From the NCBI RefSeq assembly GCF_023078455.1, contig NZ_CP095740.1, positions 124,001 to 188,000 on the forward strand: a DNA stretch of 64,000 nucleotides, read 5' to 3'. This stretch comes from Luteibacter aegosomatis. GTDB lineage: Bacteria > Pseudomonadota > Gammaproteobacteria > Xanthomonadales > Rhodanobacteraceae. The notes below the pieces were generated by a model, which was given only the letters and a program-made list of their open reading frames with translations, was not told the origin of the DNA and ran no database searches. Positions 16,662-25,966 of the stretch are shown piece after piece. A program made the position numbers and the translations under genes. The first letter of the stretch is position 1, and each line of letters starts with the position of its first letter.

Positions 16662-17090
16662 TCAGCGGCGTGAAGCGATGTCGGCACGCAGGCGTTCTTC
16701 CTGCTCGCGGGCCTCTGGCGTGAATTCGGCGCCGAAGTCCTCGGCTTCGAAGACCTGGCGGATCTCGATCTCGCTGGTGCCGTACTCGAACGGGTTGGGG
16801 CAGCGCTTGACCCATTCGATGCACTCGTCGAGCGAGCGCGTCTGGAACAGCCAGAAGCCGGCGATCAGCTCGCGTGTCTCGGCGAAGGGGCCGTCGATCA
16901 CTTCCCGGCGATCGCCCGAGAAACGGATCCGTGCTCCCTTGGCGCTGGGCTGAAGGCCTTCCCCGGCGAGCATCACCCCGGCCTTGACCAGCTCTTCGTT
17001 GTAGTTGCCCATCGCCGTGAGCAGTGCCTCGCTGGGCATGTCGCCGGCTTCGGAGGACGGGGTGGCGCGTACCATCACCATGAAACGCAT
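16662..17090 (-). CDS. YCII (DGPF) domain protein
   Basis: Single-domain YCII protein of 142 aa: MRFMVMVRATPSSEAGDMPS, then VMLAGEGLQPSAKGARIRF, VIDGPFAETRELIAGFWLFQT and DECIEWVKRCPNP. The C-terminal tail is rich in charged residues (AREQEERLRAD). The ATG follows an AAGGAG on the minus strand, so this is the first gene of the four-gene YCII-VOC-YCII2-ECF42 cassette, and its promoter should lie in 17091-17412. Confidence 0.85.
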   Translation of the reverse strand: MRFMVMVRATPSSEAGDMPSEALLTAMGNYNEELVKAGVMLAGEGLQPSAKGARIRFSGDRREVIDGPFAETRELIAGFWLFQTRSLDECIEWVKRCPNPFEYGTSEIEIRQVFEAEDFGAEFTPEAREQEERLRADIASRR

Positions 17091-17412
17091 GGGATTTCTC
17101 CTTTGTTGCGGGCCGGGACATTCCCTGCCTTCATGGGGACGTCGATTGTGCAGCGCGCGAATCGACACGGGCGAGCATCTTTTTCGCCGTGCATCTTGGG
17201 CTGGTTTTCCGGGTCATTTCCATGGCCATGTCAGGTGCCTCCAAAACGCCCGAACGGTGGCGGGGCTGTGTCAGAATCGGTCACGGCCGCGACGGGAGAC
17301 GCGGCCAGACTGTGACATACGGGGACCTCACGCGACCGCCGCCACCGCCTCCGCGGAGGGCGCCGCCGTGTGCCGGTCCCGGCCACCAACCCTTAAGGAT
17401 CGGAAGGGAACC
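17091..17412. other. Divergent intergenic region with a hairpin
   Basis: This 322-base gap separates the ECF42 cassette (minus strand) from the alpha-2-macroglobulin gene (plus strand) and must hold both promoters; no confident -35/-10 pair can be named. A 7-bp stem (GGCCGCG at 17285-17291, CGCGGCC at 17300-17306) with an 8-base loop lies on the macroglobulin side. GGAAGGGA at 17402-17409 is the ribosome-binding site of the macroglobulin gene. No protein gene is seen. Confidence 0.5.
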
Positions 17413-20400
17413 ATGGACCTGCTGCGTTTCATCCTCATGCTGCCCGTGCGCCTCGTGCGTGGATTGCTCTGGCTGCTCGGCCGGGTACTCCGGCCCATCG
17501 TCGGCGGCATGGCCTGGTCGGCTCCCGCATGGGTGCCCGCGACGGGCCGCGTCGCGCGCAACCATCCCCTTAAATTCGCAGGCACCGTCGCGGGCGCGCT
17601 GGTGCTGGCGGCCGCGAGCTGGTTCGGCTGGCACTGGTGGCAGAACCGGCCTCGACCCGTGGAGCCCAACCGCATCACGTTCGAGGCACCTGCGCCGGAA
17701 GTGACCGACTACTCGCGTACCCCGGCGGTCATCCATCCCCTGACCATCACCTTTTCGGCCTCCGCGGCCCGGCTGGAGTCGCTGGGCAAGCCGGTGACCG
17801 ACGGCATCGCCATGGACCCTAAGCTGGCGGGCCAATGGACCTGGGAGAACGACCGCACGCTGAGGTTCGTACCGGCGAGCGACTGGCCGGTGGGTCGAAA
17901 GATCGACATCCGCTTCGACACGGCGAAGATGTTCGCGCCGCACGTGCTCATGGCCGACGACCACGTGGCCGTCGCCACGGCGCCGTTCACGGCGAAGCTG
18001 GTCAACGGCGAGTTCTACCAGGATCCCCAGGACCCCACCCGTAAGAAGACGATCATGCAGATCGGCTTCAACTATCCGGTGGATGCCGCCCAGTTCGAAA
18101 AGAGAGTGGCCCTCGACCTTCGCGGCCACGACGAAAAGCACGGCTCGCCGCTTCGCTTCAGCGTCACCTACGACGAGCGTCGCCTCAACGCCTTCATCCA
18201 TTCCCAACCCCTGCAACTGCCCCGCGACGACGGCGCGGTGGGCCTGAAGCTCGACGACGGCGTGGTCAGCAGCCGCGGCGGCGACGGCACGGACACGTCG
18301 CTGGAAACCGCGGTGAAGGTGCCCGGCCTCTACAGCCTCACCCTCGACGAGATGTCGGCGACCCTGGTCGACAACGAACGCTACGAGCCCGAGCAGGTCG
18401 TGGTGATGAACTTCGGCGGCGCCGTGAGCGACACGGAGCTGGCGAAACACGTGCACGCGTGGATCGTGCCGCCGGGCGACAAGTATCCGGGCGTCGAGAA
18501 CATCGGCGACGCCGACCTGAAGACCTTCACCGTCGTGAAGCCGGAGATGGTGCCCACCGAGAACGACTGGTCGCAGGCGCAGAGTTTCCGCTACCACGCG
18601 CAGCCTGGCCAGCGCATCTACGTGCGCGTGGACAAGGGCATCACCTCGTTCGGCGGCTACGCGATGGCCAAGGCGCGCGCCGAGATCCTCACCGTGCCGG
18701 ATTACCCGCGACTGCTCCGCTTCATGGCCGACGGTTCGCTGCTGTCGCTTTCCGGCGACAAGCGTATCTCGGTGGTGTCCCGCAACATGCCCGGCATGCG
18801 CGTGGAAATCGGTCGCGTGTTGCCCGACCAGCTGCAGCATCTGGTCACGCTCAACAACGGCTCGTACACGAAGCCGGAAATGTACGGCTTCACGGCCGAC
18901 CACATCATCGACCGTTTCGTGAAGAAGGTGTCCTTCCCCGACGAAGGACCGGGCAAGGCGCATTACGAGGGCATGGACCTCGCCCAGTACCTCGCCAGCG
19001 GCAAGCGTGGCGTATTCCTGCTGAAGCTCTCCGGTTACGACGCCAAGGCGGAGCGGGAAGCGCGCGAACGCAGGCAGAAGGCGGCTCGCGAAGCCGCGGC
19101 CCGCGAGGCGGGCGGCGACCCCGATGCCGCGGCGGCCGCCGTGGCCGATGCCGACGACGACAACGGGTACGTACCCTACGATTTTCCGAAGGACGAGCGC
19201 CTCGTGGTCGTCACCGACCTGGGCGTGATCGCCAAGCGTTCGGCCGACGGCAGCCAGGATATCTTCGTGCAGTCGATCCGTTCGGGCTCGCCGGTGGGCG
19301 GCGCCTCGGTGGCGGTCATCGCGAAGAACGGGAGCACCCTGTTCACCCAGGCCACGGGTGCGGACGGCCGTGCGCACTTCACCGACCTGAAAGGCTTCAC
19401 GCAGGAGAAGGCACCCGCGATGTACGTGGTGCGCCAGGGCGAGGATCTTTCCTTCCTCCCGGTGAGCGCCTACGACCGCACGCTCGATTTCTCCCGTTTC
19501 GACATCGGCGGCGAGCCGAACGCGCACAGCCAAGGCCAGCTGTCGGGTTACCTGTTCTCCGACCGGGGCATTTACCGGCCGGGCGACCTGTTCCATATCG
19601 GCATGATCGTGCGCGCCAACAGCTGGACGCGAAGCGTGGCCGGCATGCCGCTGATCGCCGAGGTGGTGGATCCGCGCGGCACCACGGTGAGCCAGCGCAA
19701 CGTATCGATGGACACGGCGGGTTTCGCCGAACTGGACTACACCACGGCCGAGACCTCGCCCACCGGCAACTGGACGGTCAATCTCTACATCGCCCGCGAC
19801 GGCAAGCCGTACTCGCAGATCGGCAGCACCACCGTGCAGGTGAAGGAGTTCCAGCCCGATCGCATGAAGGTGTCGGCGAAGCTTTCCACGGCCGTGGCCG
19901 AGGGTTGGGTGAAACCGGACGAGCTCAAGGCGCTGGTCGACGCGCAGAACCTGTTCGGCACGCCGGCGGCGGATCGTCGCGTGGAAGGCTCGCTGACCTT
20001 GCGCCCCGCCTTCCCGTCGTTCCCGAGCTATCGCGACTACCACTTCTACGACATCCGCCGCGCGAAGGAAGGCTTCGAGGAAAAGCTCGCCGATACGAAG
20101 ACCGACGAGAAGGGCCACGCGGAGTTCAAGCTCGACCTGTCGAAGTACGCCGACGCCACCTACCAGCTCTATTTCCTCGCCAAGGCCTACGAGGCCGAGG
20201 GCGGTCGCAGCGTGGCCGCCGCCACCCAGGGCATGGTTTCGTCCAACGCGTGGCTGGTCGGCTACAAGTCCGCGGACAACCTGGACTACGTGAGCCGCGA
20301 CGCCGTTCGCAAGGTGAATCTCGTCGCCATCGACCCAGGCGCAAAACGCATCGACCTGGGCGGCCTCAAGCAGGCCATCGTCGAGACGCGTTACGTGTCG

Positions 20401-23400
20401 GTGCTCACCAGGCAGGACTCGGGCGTGTACAAGTACGAGTCGAAGGCTCGCGAAACCACGCTGACGGAAACGCCGCTGACCATCCCTGCCTCGGGGACGG
20501 ACGTGACCCTTCCCACGGACAAGCCAGGCAATTTCGCCCTCGTGGTGAAGAACGCGGACGGCAAGGAGGTGAACCGCGTGGCCTGGTCGGTGGCGGGCGA
20601 GGGCAACGTCTCGCGTTCGCTCGAGCGCAACGCGGAGCTCCAGCTCTCGTTGTCGAAGAAAGACTATGCGCCGGGCGAATCCGTGGACGTGGCCATTCGT
20701 GCGCCTTACGCCGGTAGCGGCCTCATCACCATCGAGCGCGACAAGGTCTACGCGCACGCCTGGTTCCACGCCGACACCACCAGTTCGGTGCAACACATCA
20801 GCGTGCCGGCCGACTTCGAGGGCAACGGTTACATCAACGTGCAGTACGTGCGCGATCCATCGTCGGACGAGATCTTCATGAGTCCGCTATCGTTCGGCGT
20901 GGTGCCCTTCTCGGTCAACATGGACGCGCGCCGAAACGCCATCGCGGTGGAATCGCCGTCGCTGGTGAAACCCGGCGAAACGGTGACCTTCCACGTCACT
21001 TCGCCGACGCCCACCCGCGCGGTGGTGTTCGCGGTGGACGAAGGCATCCTGCAGGTGGCCCGCTACAAGCTGGGCGATCCGCTGCAGTATTTCTTCCGCA
21101 AGCGGATGCTCGAGGTATCCACGTCGCAGATCCTCGATCTCATCATTCCGGACTTCCAGAAGCTGATGTCGATGGCCGCTCCCGGCGGCGATGCCGACGG
21201 GGCCATCGGCCGGCAGCTCAATCCGTTCCGTCGCAAGCGCGACAAGCCGGTGGCCTACTGGTCGGGCATCGTCGACGTGGACGGCTCGCGCGACCTCACC
21301 TACACCGTGCCCGACTACTTCAACGGCAAGCTGCGGGTGATGGCCGTGAGCGTATCCCCGGACAAGATCGGCACGTTCGAAGGCGCCACCACGGTGCGTG
21401 GCGATTTCGTTCTCTCGCCGAACGTGCCGACCACGCTCGCTCCCGGCGACGAAGCCGAGATCAGCGTCGGCGTAGCCAATAACCTCACCGGCCTGGGCGG
21501 CAAGGCGATACCGGTCGCGGTGAACCTCGCCGTCGGTCCCCAACTGCAGGTGGTGGGCGATGCCTCGAAAACCCTGAGCCTGGGCGAGATGCGCGAAGGC
21601 GTGGCGGTCTTCCGCGTGCGCGCCACGGACAAGCTGGGTTCGGGCCACCTGGGCTTCACCGCGAGCGCCGGCGGAAAATCGGCGAAGCAAGGCATCGACC
21701 TGTCGATACGCCCCGCGTCGCCGATGCGCACCGACCTGGCGTTCGGCCGCATCGACGCGCACGCCCGTGGCGACGTCACCGGCTTGCGCGACATGCACGA
21801 GGAATACGCCCGTCGCGACGCGGCGTTCTCCAGCGTGCCGGTCGTGCTGGCCCGCGGCCTTGCCGCTTACCTCGTCGATTTCCCGCATTACTGCACCGAA
21901 CAGGTGATCAGCGCGGCGATGCCGGCGCTCGTTCTCGGCCAGCGTCCCGAATTCGGCGACGTGAAGCCCGCGCGGATGATCGGGGACGATACGCCGCCCG
22001 CCGATCCGGTAGCGGCCCTGTTCGACGTGCTGCACGCGCGACAGAACGGGCAGGGCGGTTTCGGCCTGTGGACGGCGACGCCGGACACGAATACCTTCGC
22101 CACGGATTACGCGGTGCACTATCTCGTCGAAGCGGCCGATCGAGGCGTGGCCGTGCCGCGGGACATGCTCGCCTCGGCCAACAACGCCCTGAAGCAGATC
22201 GCCGCCGACGACAGCGACGACTCGCTCGCGGGCATGCGCCAGCGCGCCTACGCCATCTACCTGCTGACCCGCCAGGGCAACGTCACCACCAACGACCTGG
22301 CCTCCTTGCAGCGTCGCCTGCAGGAAGCCCATGCGAAGGAATGGAAGGGGGATCTCGCCGCGGCCTGGCTCGCCGCGTCATACCAGCTGCTGCATCAGGA
22401 CAAGCTGGCGGCGCAGCTCATCGCCGGTCCGCGACAGCTGCTGGCGCGCAAGCCCACCGACGAAGCCTACGCATACGCGTCGTATTACGACCCGGTGACC
22501 CGTGACGCCTCGGTGCTCTACCTGCTGGCGAAGCACTTCCCCGAGCAGGCGCGCGCGTTGCCGCCGGAGACCGTGGACAACCTCGTACGGCCGCTCGGCA
22601 AGGGCCACTACAACACGTTGTCGTCCGGCATGATCATCCTTGCACTCGATGCCTGGGCGAAGGACACCGGCGGCGACGTCGGCAAGCTGTCGATCGGCGC
22701 GGTATCGGCCGACGGCAACGTCACGCCCGTCGGCAGCGTGAAGGGTTCGCTGGTGGATGCGCACTGGAAGGCGGGCACCCAGCGTTTGCGGCTGGTCAAC
22801 GATGCCGACGTGGCGGCGTGGTATGCGGTGTCGCAAGCGGGCTTCGACCGGAAACCCTCCACGGTCACGCGCAAGGACGGTCTCGAAATCACGCGCAGTT
22901 ACACCGATACCAAGGGCAAGGGCATCGACACGGTGGCCACGGGCGATGAGATCGACGTGCACGTACGCATCCGCTCGACCACCCGCGAAGGCGTGAGCGA
23001 CGTCGCCATCGTCGATCTGTTGCCAGGCGGCTTCGAACCGGTGCTGGATACGTCACCGCCCGCCGACGCGGAACCCGCGACGCAGGCCGAACCGGAAGAG
23101 GCGTCGGGCGACGAGTCGATGGAAGGCGAAGGCGGCGACGAAGGAGGAGCGGACGACACGCCGGCCTGGCACTCGCCCATCGGCAACCCCGAATCCACGT
23201 GGAAGCCGGACTACGCCGACGTGCGGGAGGATCGCGTCGTGGTCTACGGTTACGCGGACCCCGACGTGAAGGAGTTCGTCTATCGCATCAAGGCCACCAA
23301 TGCGGGCACGTTCGTCGTTCCGCCGGTGTTCGCCGAGTCGCTCTACGACCGTGGCGTGCAGGCGATGGCGCCCGGCGGCGGCACATTGAAGGTGGAACGC

Positions 23401-23409
23401 AAACCTTGA
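17413..23409 (+). CDS. Bacterial alpha-2-macroglobulin with intact thioester
   Basis: Very large periplasmic protein of 1998 aa, anchored by one N-terminal membrane helix (about 55-76). Many beta-sandwich MG domains follow, for example around GQLSGYLFSDRGIYRPGDLFHIG, with a bait-like stretch before MSMAAPGGDADGAIGRQLNPFRRKRDKP. The thioester motif is intact: Cys1494 in YCTEQ, as in CxEQ of E. coli YfhM. Bacterial macroglobulins trap invading proteases in the periplasm and are typically encoded beside pbpC, as here. An Ala/Asp-rich insert near residues 540-585 and an acidic stretch near 1880-1915 look like linkers. The start is set by GGAAGGGA four bases upstream; the open frame continues upstream to 17005. 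Confidence 0.93.
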   Translation: MDLLRFILMLPVRLVRGLLWLLGRVLRPIVGGMAWSAPAWVPATGRVARNHPLKFAGTVAGALVLAAASWFGWHWWQNRPRPVEPNRITFEAPAPEVTDYSRTPAVIHPLTITFSASAARLESLGKPVTDGIAMDPKLAGQWTWENDRTLRFVPASDWPVGRKIDIRFDTAKMFAPHVLMADDHVAVATAPFTAKLVNGEFYQDPQDPTRKKTIMQIGFNYPVDAAQFEKRVALDLRGHDEKHGSPLRFSVTYDERRLNAFIHSQPLQLPRDDGAVGLKLDDGVVSSRGGDGTDTSLETAVKVPGLYSLTLDEMSATLVDNERYEPEQVVVMNFGGAVSDTELAKHVHAWIVPPGDKYPGVENIGDADLKTFTVVKPEMVPTENDWSQAQSFRYHAQPGQRIYVRVDKGITSFGGYAMAKARAEILTVPDYPRLLRFMADGSLLSLSGDKRISVVSRNMPGMRVEIGRVLPDQLQHLVTLNNGSYTKPEMYGFTADHIIDRFVKKVSFPDEGPGKAHYEGMDLAQYLASGKRGVFLLKLSGYDAKAEREARERRQKAAREAAAREAGGDPDAAAAAVADADDDNGYVPYDFPKDERLVVVTDLGVIAKRSADGSQDIFVQSIRSGSPVGGASVAVIAKNGSTLFTQATGADGRAHFTDLKGFTQEKAPAMYVVRQGEDLSFLPVSAYDRTLDFSRFDIGGEPNAHSQGQLSGYLFSDRGIYRPGDLFHIGMIVRANSWTRSVAGMPLIAEVVDPRGTTVSQRNVSMDTAGFAELDYTTAETSPTGNWTVNLYIARDGKPYSQIGSTTVQVKEFQPDRMKVSAKLSTAVAEGWVKPDELKALVDAQNLFGTPAADRRVEGSLTLRPAFPSFPSYRDYHFYDIRRAKEGFEEKLADTKTDEKGHAEFKLDLSKYADATYQLYFLAKAYEAEGGRSVAAATQGMVSSNAWLVGYKSADNLDYVSRDAVRKVNLVAIDPGAKRIDLGGLKQAIVETRYVSVLTRQDSGVYKYESKARETTLTETPLTIPASGTDVTLPTDKPGNFALVVKNADGKEVNRVAWSVAGEGNVSRSLERNAELQLSLSKKDYAPGESVDVAIRAPYAGSGLITIERDKVYAHAWFHADTTSSVQHISVPADFEGNGYINVQYVRDPSSDEIFMSPLSFGVVPFSVNMDARRNAIAVESPSLVKPGETVTFHVTSPTPTRAVVFAVDEGILQVARYKLGDPLQYFFRKRMLEVSTSQILDLIIPDFQKLMSMAAPGGDADGAIGRQLNPFRRKRDKPVAYWSGIVDVDGSRDLTYTVPDYFNGKLRVMAVSVSPDKIGTFEGATTVRGDFVLSPNVPTTLAPGDEAEISVGVANNLTGLGGKAIPVAVNLAVGPQLQVVGDASKTLSLGEMREGVAVFRVRATDKLGSGHLGFTASAGGKSAKQGIDLSIRPASPMRTDLAFGRIDAHARGDVTGLRDMHEEYARRDAAFSSVPVVLARGLAAYLVDFPHYCTEQVISAAMPALVLGQRPEFGDVKPARMIGDDTPPADPVAALFDVLHARQNGQGGFGLWTATPDTNTFATDYAVHYLVEAADRGVAVPRDMLASANNALKQIAADDSDDSLAGMRQRAYAIYLLTRQGNVTTNDLASLQRRLQEAHAKEWKGDLAAAWLAASYQLLHQDKLAAQLIAGPRQLLARKPTDEAYAYASYYDPVTRDASVLYLLAKHFPEQARALPPETVDNLVRPLGKGHYNTLSSGMIILALDAWAKDTGGDVGKLSIGAVSADGNVTPVGSVKGSLVDAHWKAGTQRLRLVNDADVAAWYAVSQAGFDRKPSTVTRKDGLEITRSYTDTKGKGIDTVATGDEIDVHVRIRSTTREGVSDVAIVDLLPGGFEPVLDTSPPADAEPATQAEPEEASGDESMEGEGGDEGGADDTPAWHSPIGNPESTWKPDYADVREDRVVVYGYADPDVKEFVYRIKATNAGTFVVPPVFAESLYDRGVQAMAPGGGTLKVERKP

Positions 23410-23413
23410 TGGT

Positions 23414-23505
23414 TCGCTACATCCCATCGCGGACAGGGTCCGCTCCCACCCTTCGGTAGCTGTCTTCCTACCGAGGGGCGGGCTGTCCGCGGTGGGACGT
23501 AGCGA
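23414..23505. repeat. REP-like inverted repeat overlapping the pbpC start region
   Basis: Outer arms at 23414-23436 and 23483-23505 are 23-base inverted copies with two mismatches. Inside them CCTTCGGTAG and CTACCGAGG can also pair. The 3' arm contains the GTGGGA that would serve as the pbpC ribosome-binding site and reaches its start codon. The core TCGCGGACAGGGTCCGC recurs, inverted, at 57929-57949. Confidence 0.6.
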
Positions 23506-25874
23506 TGAATCGGCCGATGAGACAGATCCTCCGCACCCACTGGCACAACCTCCTTGCCGCGCTGCTGCTCGTCGGTGCCGTGCTGGTCGGCTTTCGCCTG
23601 TGGCCGCATGATCCGCTGCGCGCCTGGTTTCCCTCGTCGACGGCGATCTACGACGCCGACGGTCGCCTGCTGCGGCTCACCCTCGCCAGCGACGACCGCT
23701 ATCGCCTCTGGGTGCCCCTTGAAGACATCTCGCCGTCGCTCGTCGACGGGGTGCTGCTGCATGAAGACCGTTGGTTCCGCTGGCATCCCGGCGTGTCGAC
23801 CTGGGGCCTGATGCGCGGCGCCTGGATCACCTATGTGCGCCACGGCAATCCACAGGGCGGGTCGACGATCACGATGCAGCTGGCGCGCCTGATCTGGCAC
23901 CTGGATACGCGCCATCCGGCGGGCAAGCTGGTGCAGGCGGCGCGTGCCGTGCAGCTGGAGCTTCTGTATTCCAAGCACGACATCCTCGAGGCGTATCTCA
24001 ACGCCGCACCGTACGGCCGCAACGTCGAAGGCGTGGGCGCGGCGAGCCTCGCGTACTTCGGCAAGCCGCCCTCGCGACTCAGCCTGCCCGAAGCCTTGAC
24101 GCTCGCGGTCATCCCCCAGGAGCCCGCGCGTGGCGTTCCGGGACGCATCAACGGCAGCACGGTGATCGCCGCCAACCTGAAGGCCTCGCGCGACCGTCTA
24201 TTCGAACGCTGGGCGACAAGACACCCGGTCGACGAGGCCGCCAGGCCGCTCTTCGACCTGCCGCTGCGTTTGCGTTCGTTGTCGCGCCTGCCGTTCGAAG
24301 CGCCGCATTTCGTCGAACAGGTGCTGGCCGAACGCCGCATCGACGGCGACGACGACATGCGCGTGAAGACCACGCTCGACCTCGGCCTGCAGCACAGTCT
24401 CGAGCGTCAGGTGCGCCAGTACGTGGAGCATGCCGGCGACCGCGGTATCCGCAACGCCGCCGCCTTGCTCATCGATACGCGCGACATGGGCGTGAAGGCG
24501 ATGGTCGGCTCGGCGGATTACTTCGATGCCTCGATCTTCGGCCAAGTCAACGGCACGCTGGCGAAACGGTCGCCGGGCTCCACCCTGAAGCCCTTCATCT
24601 ACGCCCTCGGCTTCGACCAGGGCCTGCTGCATCCGGAAACCGTCTTGCGCGACGTGCCGTCCGCTTTCGGGCCCTATACGCCGGAGAATTTCGACGGACA
24701 TTTCCTCGGGCCCGTCACCGCGACGCAGGCTCTCGTGCGCAGCCGCAACATTCCCGCGGTACAGGTGGCCTCGCGGCTCGGGCATCCCACCCTCTACGAG
24801 TTCCTTCGCGATGCGGGCATCTCGCGCATGGCTAGCGAGCAGCATTACGGCCTCGCGCTGGTGCTGGGGGGCGGCGAAGTCACCATGCAGGAGCTGGGTG
24901 GTCTGTACGCGATGCTGGCCAATCGTGGCGAATGGCGTCCGTTGCGCATGCTTGCCGACGCGCCCCGTACGAAGGGCACGCGCCTGCTCAGCGAAGAGGC
25001 GGCCTTCATGGTGATGGACATGCTTCGGCAGAACCCGCGCCCGGACGACGCGGTGGCCGCGCAGCCTTCGCGACTGCCGTTGTACTGGAAGACGGGAACG
25101 TCGTGGAGCTTTCGCGATGCGTGGACGGCGGGGAGTTTCGGTCCTTACGTGCTGGTGGTGTGGGTCGGCAACTTCGACGGGTCGGGCAACCCGGCTTTCA
25201 TCGGCGTGGAAGCCGCCGCGCCGCTCTTTTTCCGCATCGCCGATGCGCTTCGCGCCGAACGGCCGGGGCTGGTCGAGCCGGTGCGACGCAATCCGCCGAA
25301 CCTGCGTCGCGTGCCCATCTGCATCGCCAGCGGTGATTTGCCCAACGCATGGTGCCCCCAGGTGGGCAGCACGTGGTTCATTCCCGGCAAATCACCCATT
25401 CGCGTAAGCACCGTGCACCGCCCGGTCGTCGTCGATACGCATACGGGCAAGCCGGCCTGTCCCCCCTACGATCCATCCCGCACGCGCACCGACGTCTACG
25501 AATACTGGCCTTCCGACCTGGCCCGCGTCTTCGCGCAGGCCGGCATGCCGCGCCGCGCGCCTCCACCGTTACCGGACTGCCAGGGCGGTGGGCAGGTGGC
25601 GGGGGATCCGCCGAGCATCACTTCCCCGCTCAAGGGCAGCACGTACCAGATCCGCGTATCGCGGCTGGGCAGCGAGAAGATCGCCTTCTCCGCGACCAGC
25701 GACGCGAGCGCGCGCATGCTTTACTGGTTCGTCGACGACGCCTACCTCGGTAGCGCGGCTCCCGGGCAAGCGCTGATGTGGGCACCCGAGCGCAGCGGGC
25801 GATTCCTGATCCGCGCGGTGGACGACCGGGGACGTGGCGATTCGCGCGAGTTGCGGATCGGGCTGATGGAATAA
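23505..25874 (+). CDS. pbpC: Penicillin-binding protein 1C
   Basis: Bifunctional murein synthase of 789 aa. A membrane anchor (about 14-32) precedes the glycosyltransferase domain, with catalytic Glu in HEDRWFRWHPG and GGSTITMQLARL. The transpeptidase domain has Ser359 in STLK, SRN in VRSRNIPAVQ and KTGTS from Lys529. The C-terminal BiPBP_C beta domain spans about 690-789. PBP1C typically follows an alpha-2-macroglobulin gene and is thought to help repair murein after periplasmic damage. The start codon lies at the base of an inverted repeat that may limit translation; ATG 23517 is an alternative. Confidence 0.94.
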   Translation: MNRPMRQILRTHWHNLLAALLLVGAVLVGFRLWPHDPLRAWFPSSTAIYDADGRLLRLTLASDDRYRLWVPLEDISPSLVDGVLLHEDRWFRWHPGVSTWGLMRGAWITYVRHGNPQGGSTITMQLARLIWHLDTRHPAGKLVQAARAVQLELLYSKHDILEAYLNAAPYGRNVEGVGAASLAYFGKPPSRLSLPEALTLAVIPQEPARGVPGRINGSTVIAANLKASRDRLFERWATRHPVDEAARPLFDLPLRLRSLSRLPFEAPHFVEQVLAERRIDGDDDMRVKTTLDLGLQHSLERQVRQYVEHAGDRGIRNAAALLIDTRDMGVKAMVGSADYFDASIFGQVNGTLAKRSPGSTLKPFIYALGFDQGLLHPETVLRDVPSAFGPYTPENFDGHFLGPVTATQALVRSRNIPAVQVASRLGHPTLYEFLRDAGISRMASEQHYGLALVLGGGEVTMQELGGLYAMLANRGEWRPLRMLADAPRTKGTRLLSEEAAFMVMDMLRQNPRPDDAVAAQPSRLPLYWKTGTSWSFRDAWTAGSFGPYVLVVWVGNFDGSGNPAFIGVEAAAPLFFRIADALRAERPGLVEPVRRNPPNLRRVPICIASGDLPNAWCPQVGSTWFIPGKSPIRVSTVHRPVVVDTHTGKPACPPYDPSRTRTDVYEYWPSDLARVFAQAGMPRRAPPPLPDCQGGGQVAGDPPSITSPLKGSTYQIRVSRLGSEKIAFSATSDASARMLYWFVDDAYLGSAAPGQALMWAPERSGRFLIRAVDDRGRGDSRELRIGLME

Positions 25875-25966
25875 GGCAAGTCGTGCGCATATTCGGCAGG
25901 TGCCGTTCAGCGGCGGCTGCCGAGGGTCGATAAGGAAGGCCGGCATCGGTTCAGAGGGATTCCCAC

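Noticed and set aside
17281..20796. A 1171-codon minus-strand frame opposite the alpha-2-macroglobulin gene
   Set aside because: The plus strand encodes a clear macroglobulin through the whole interval; the antisense product has no recognisable domain.
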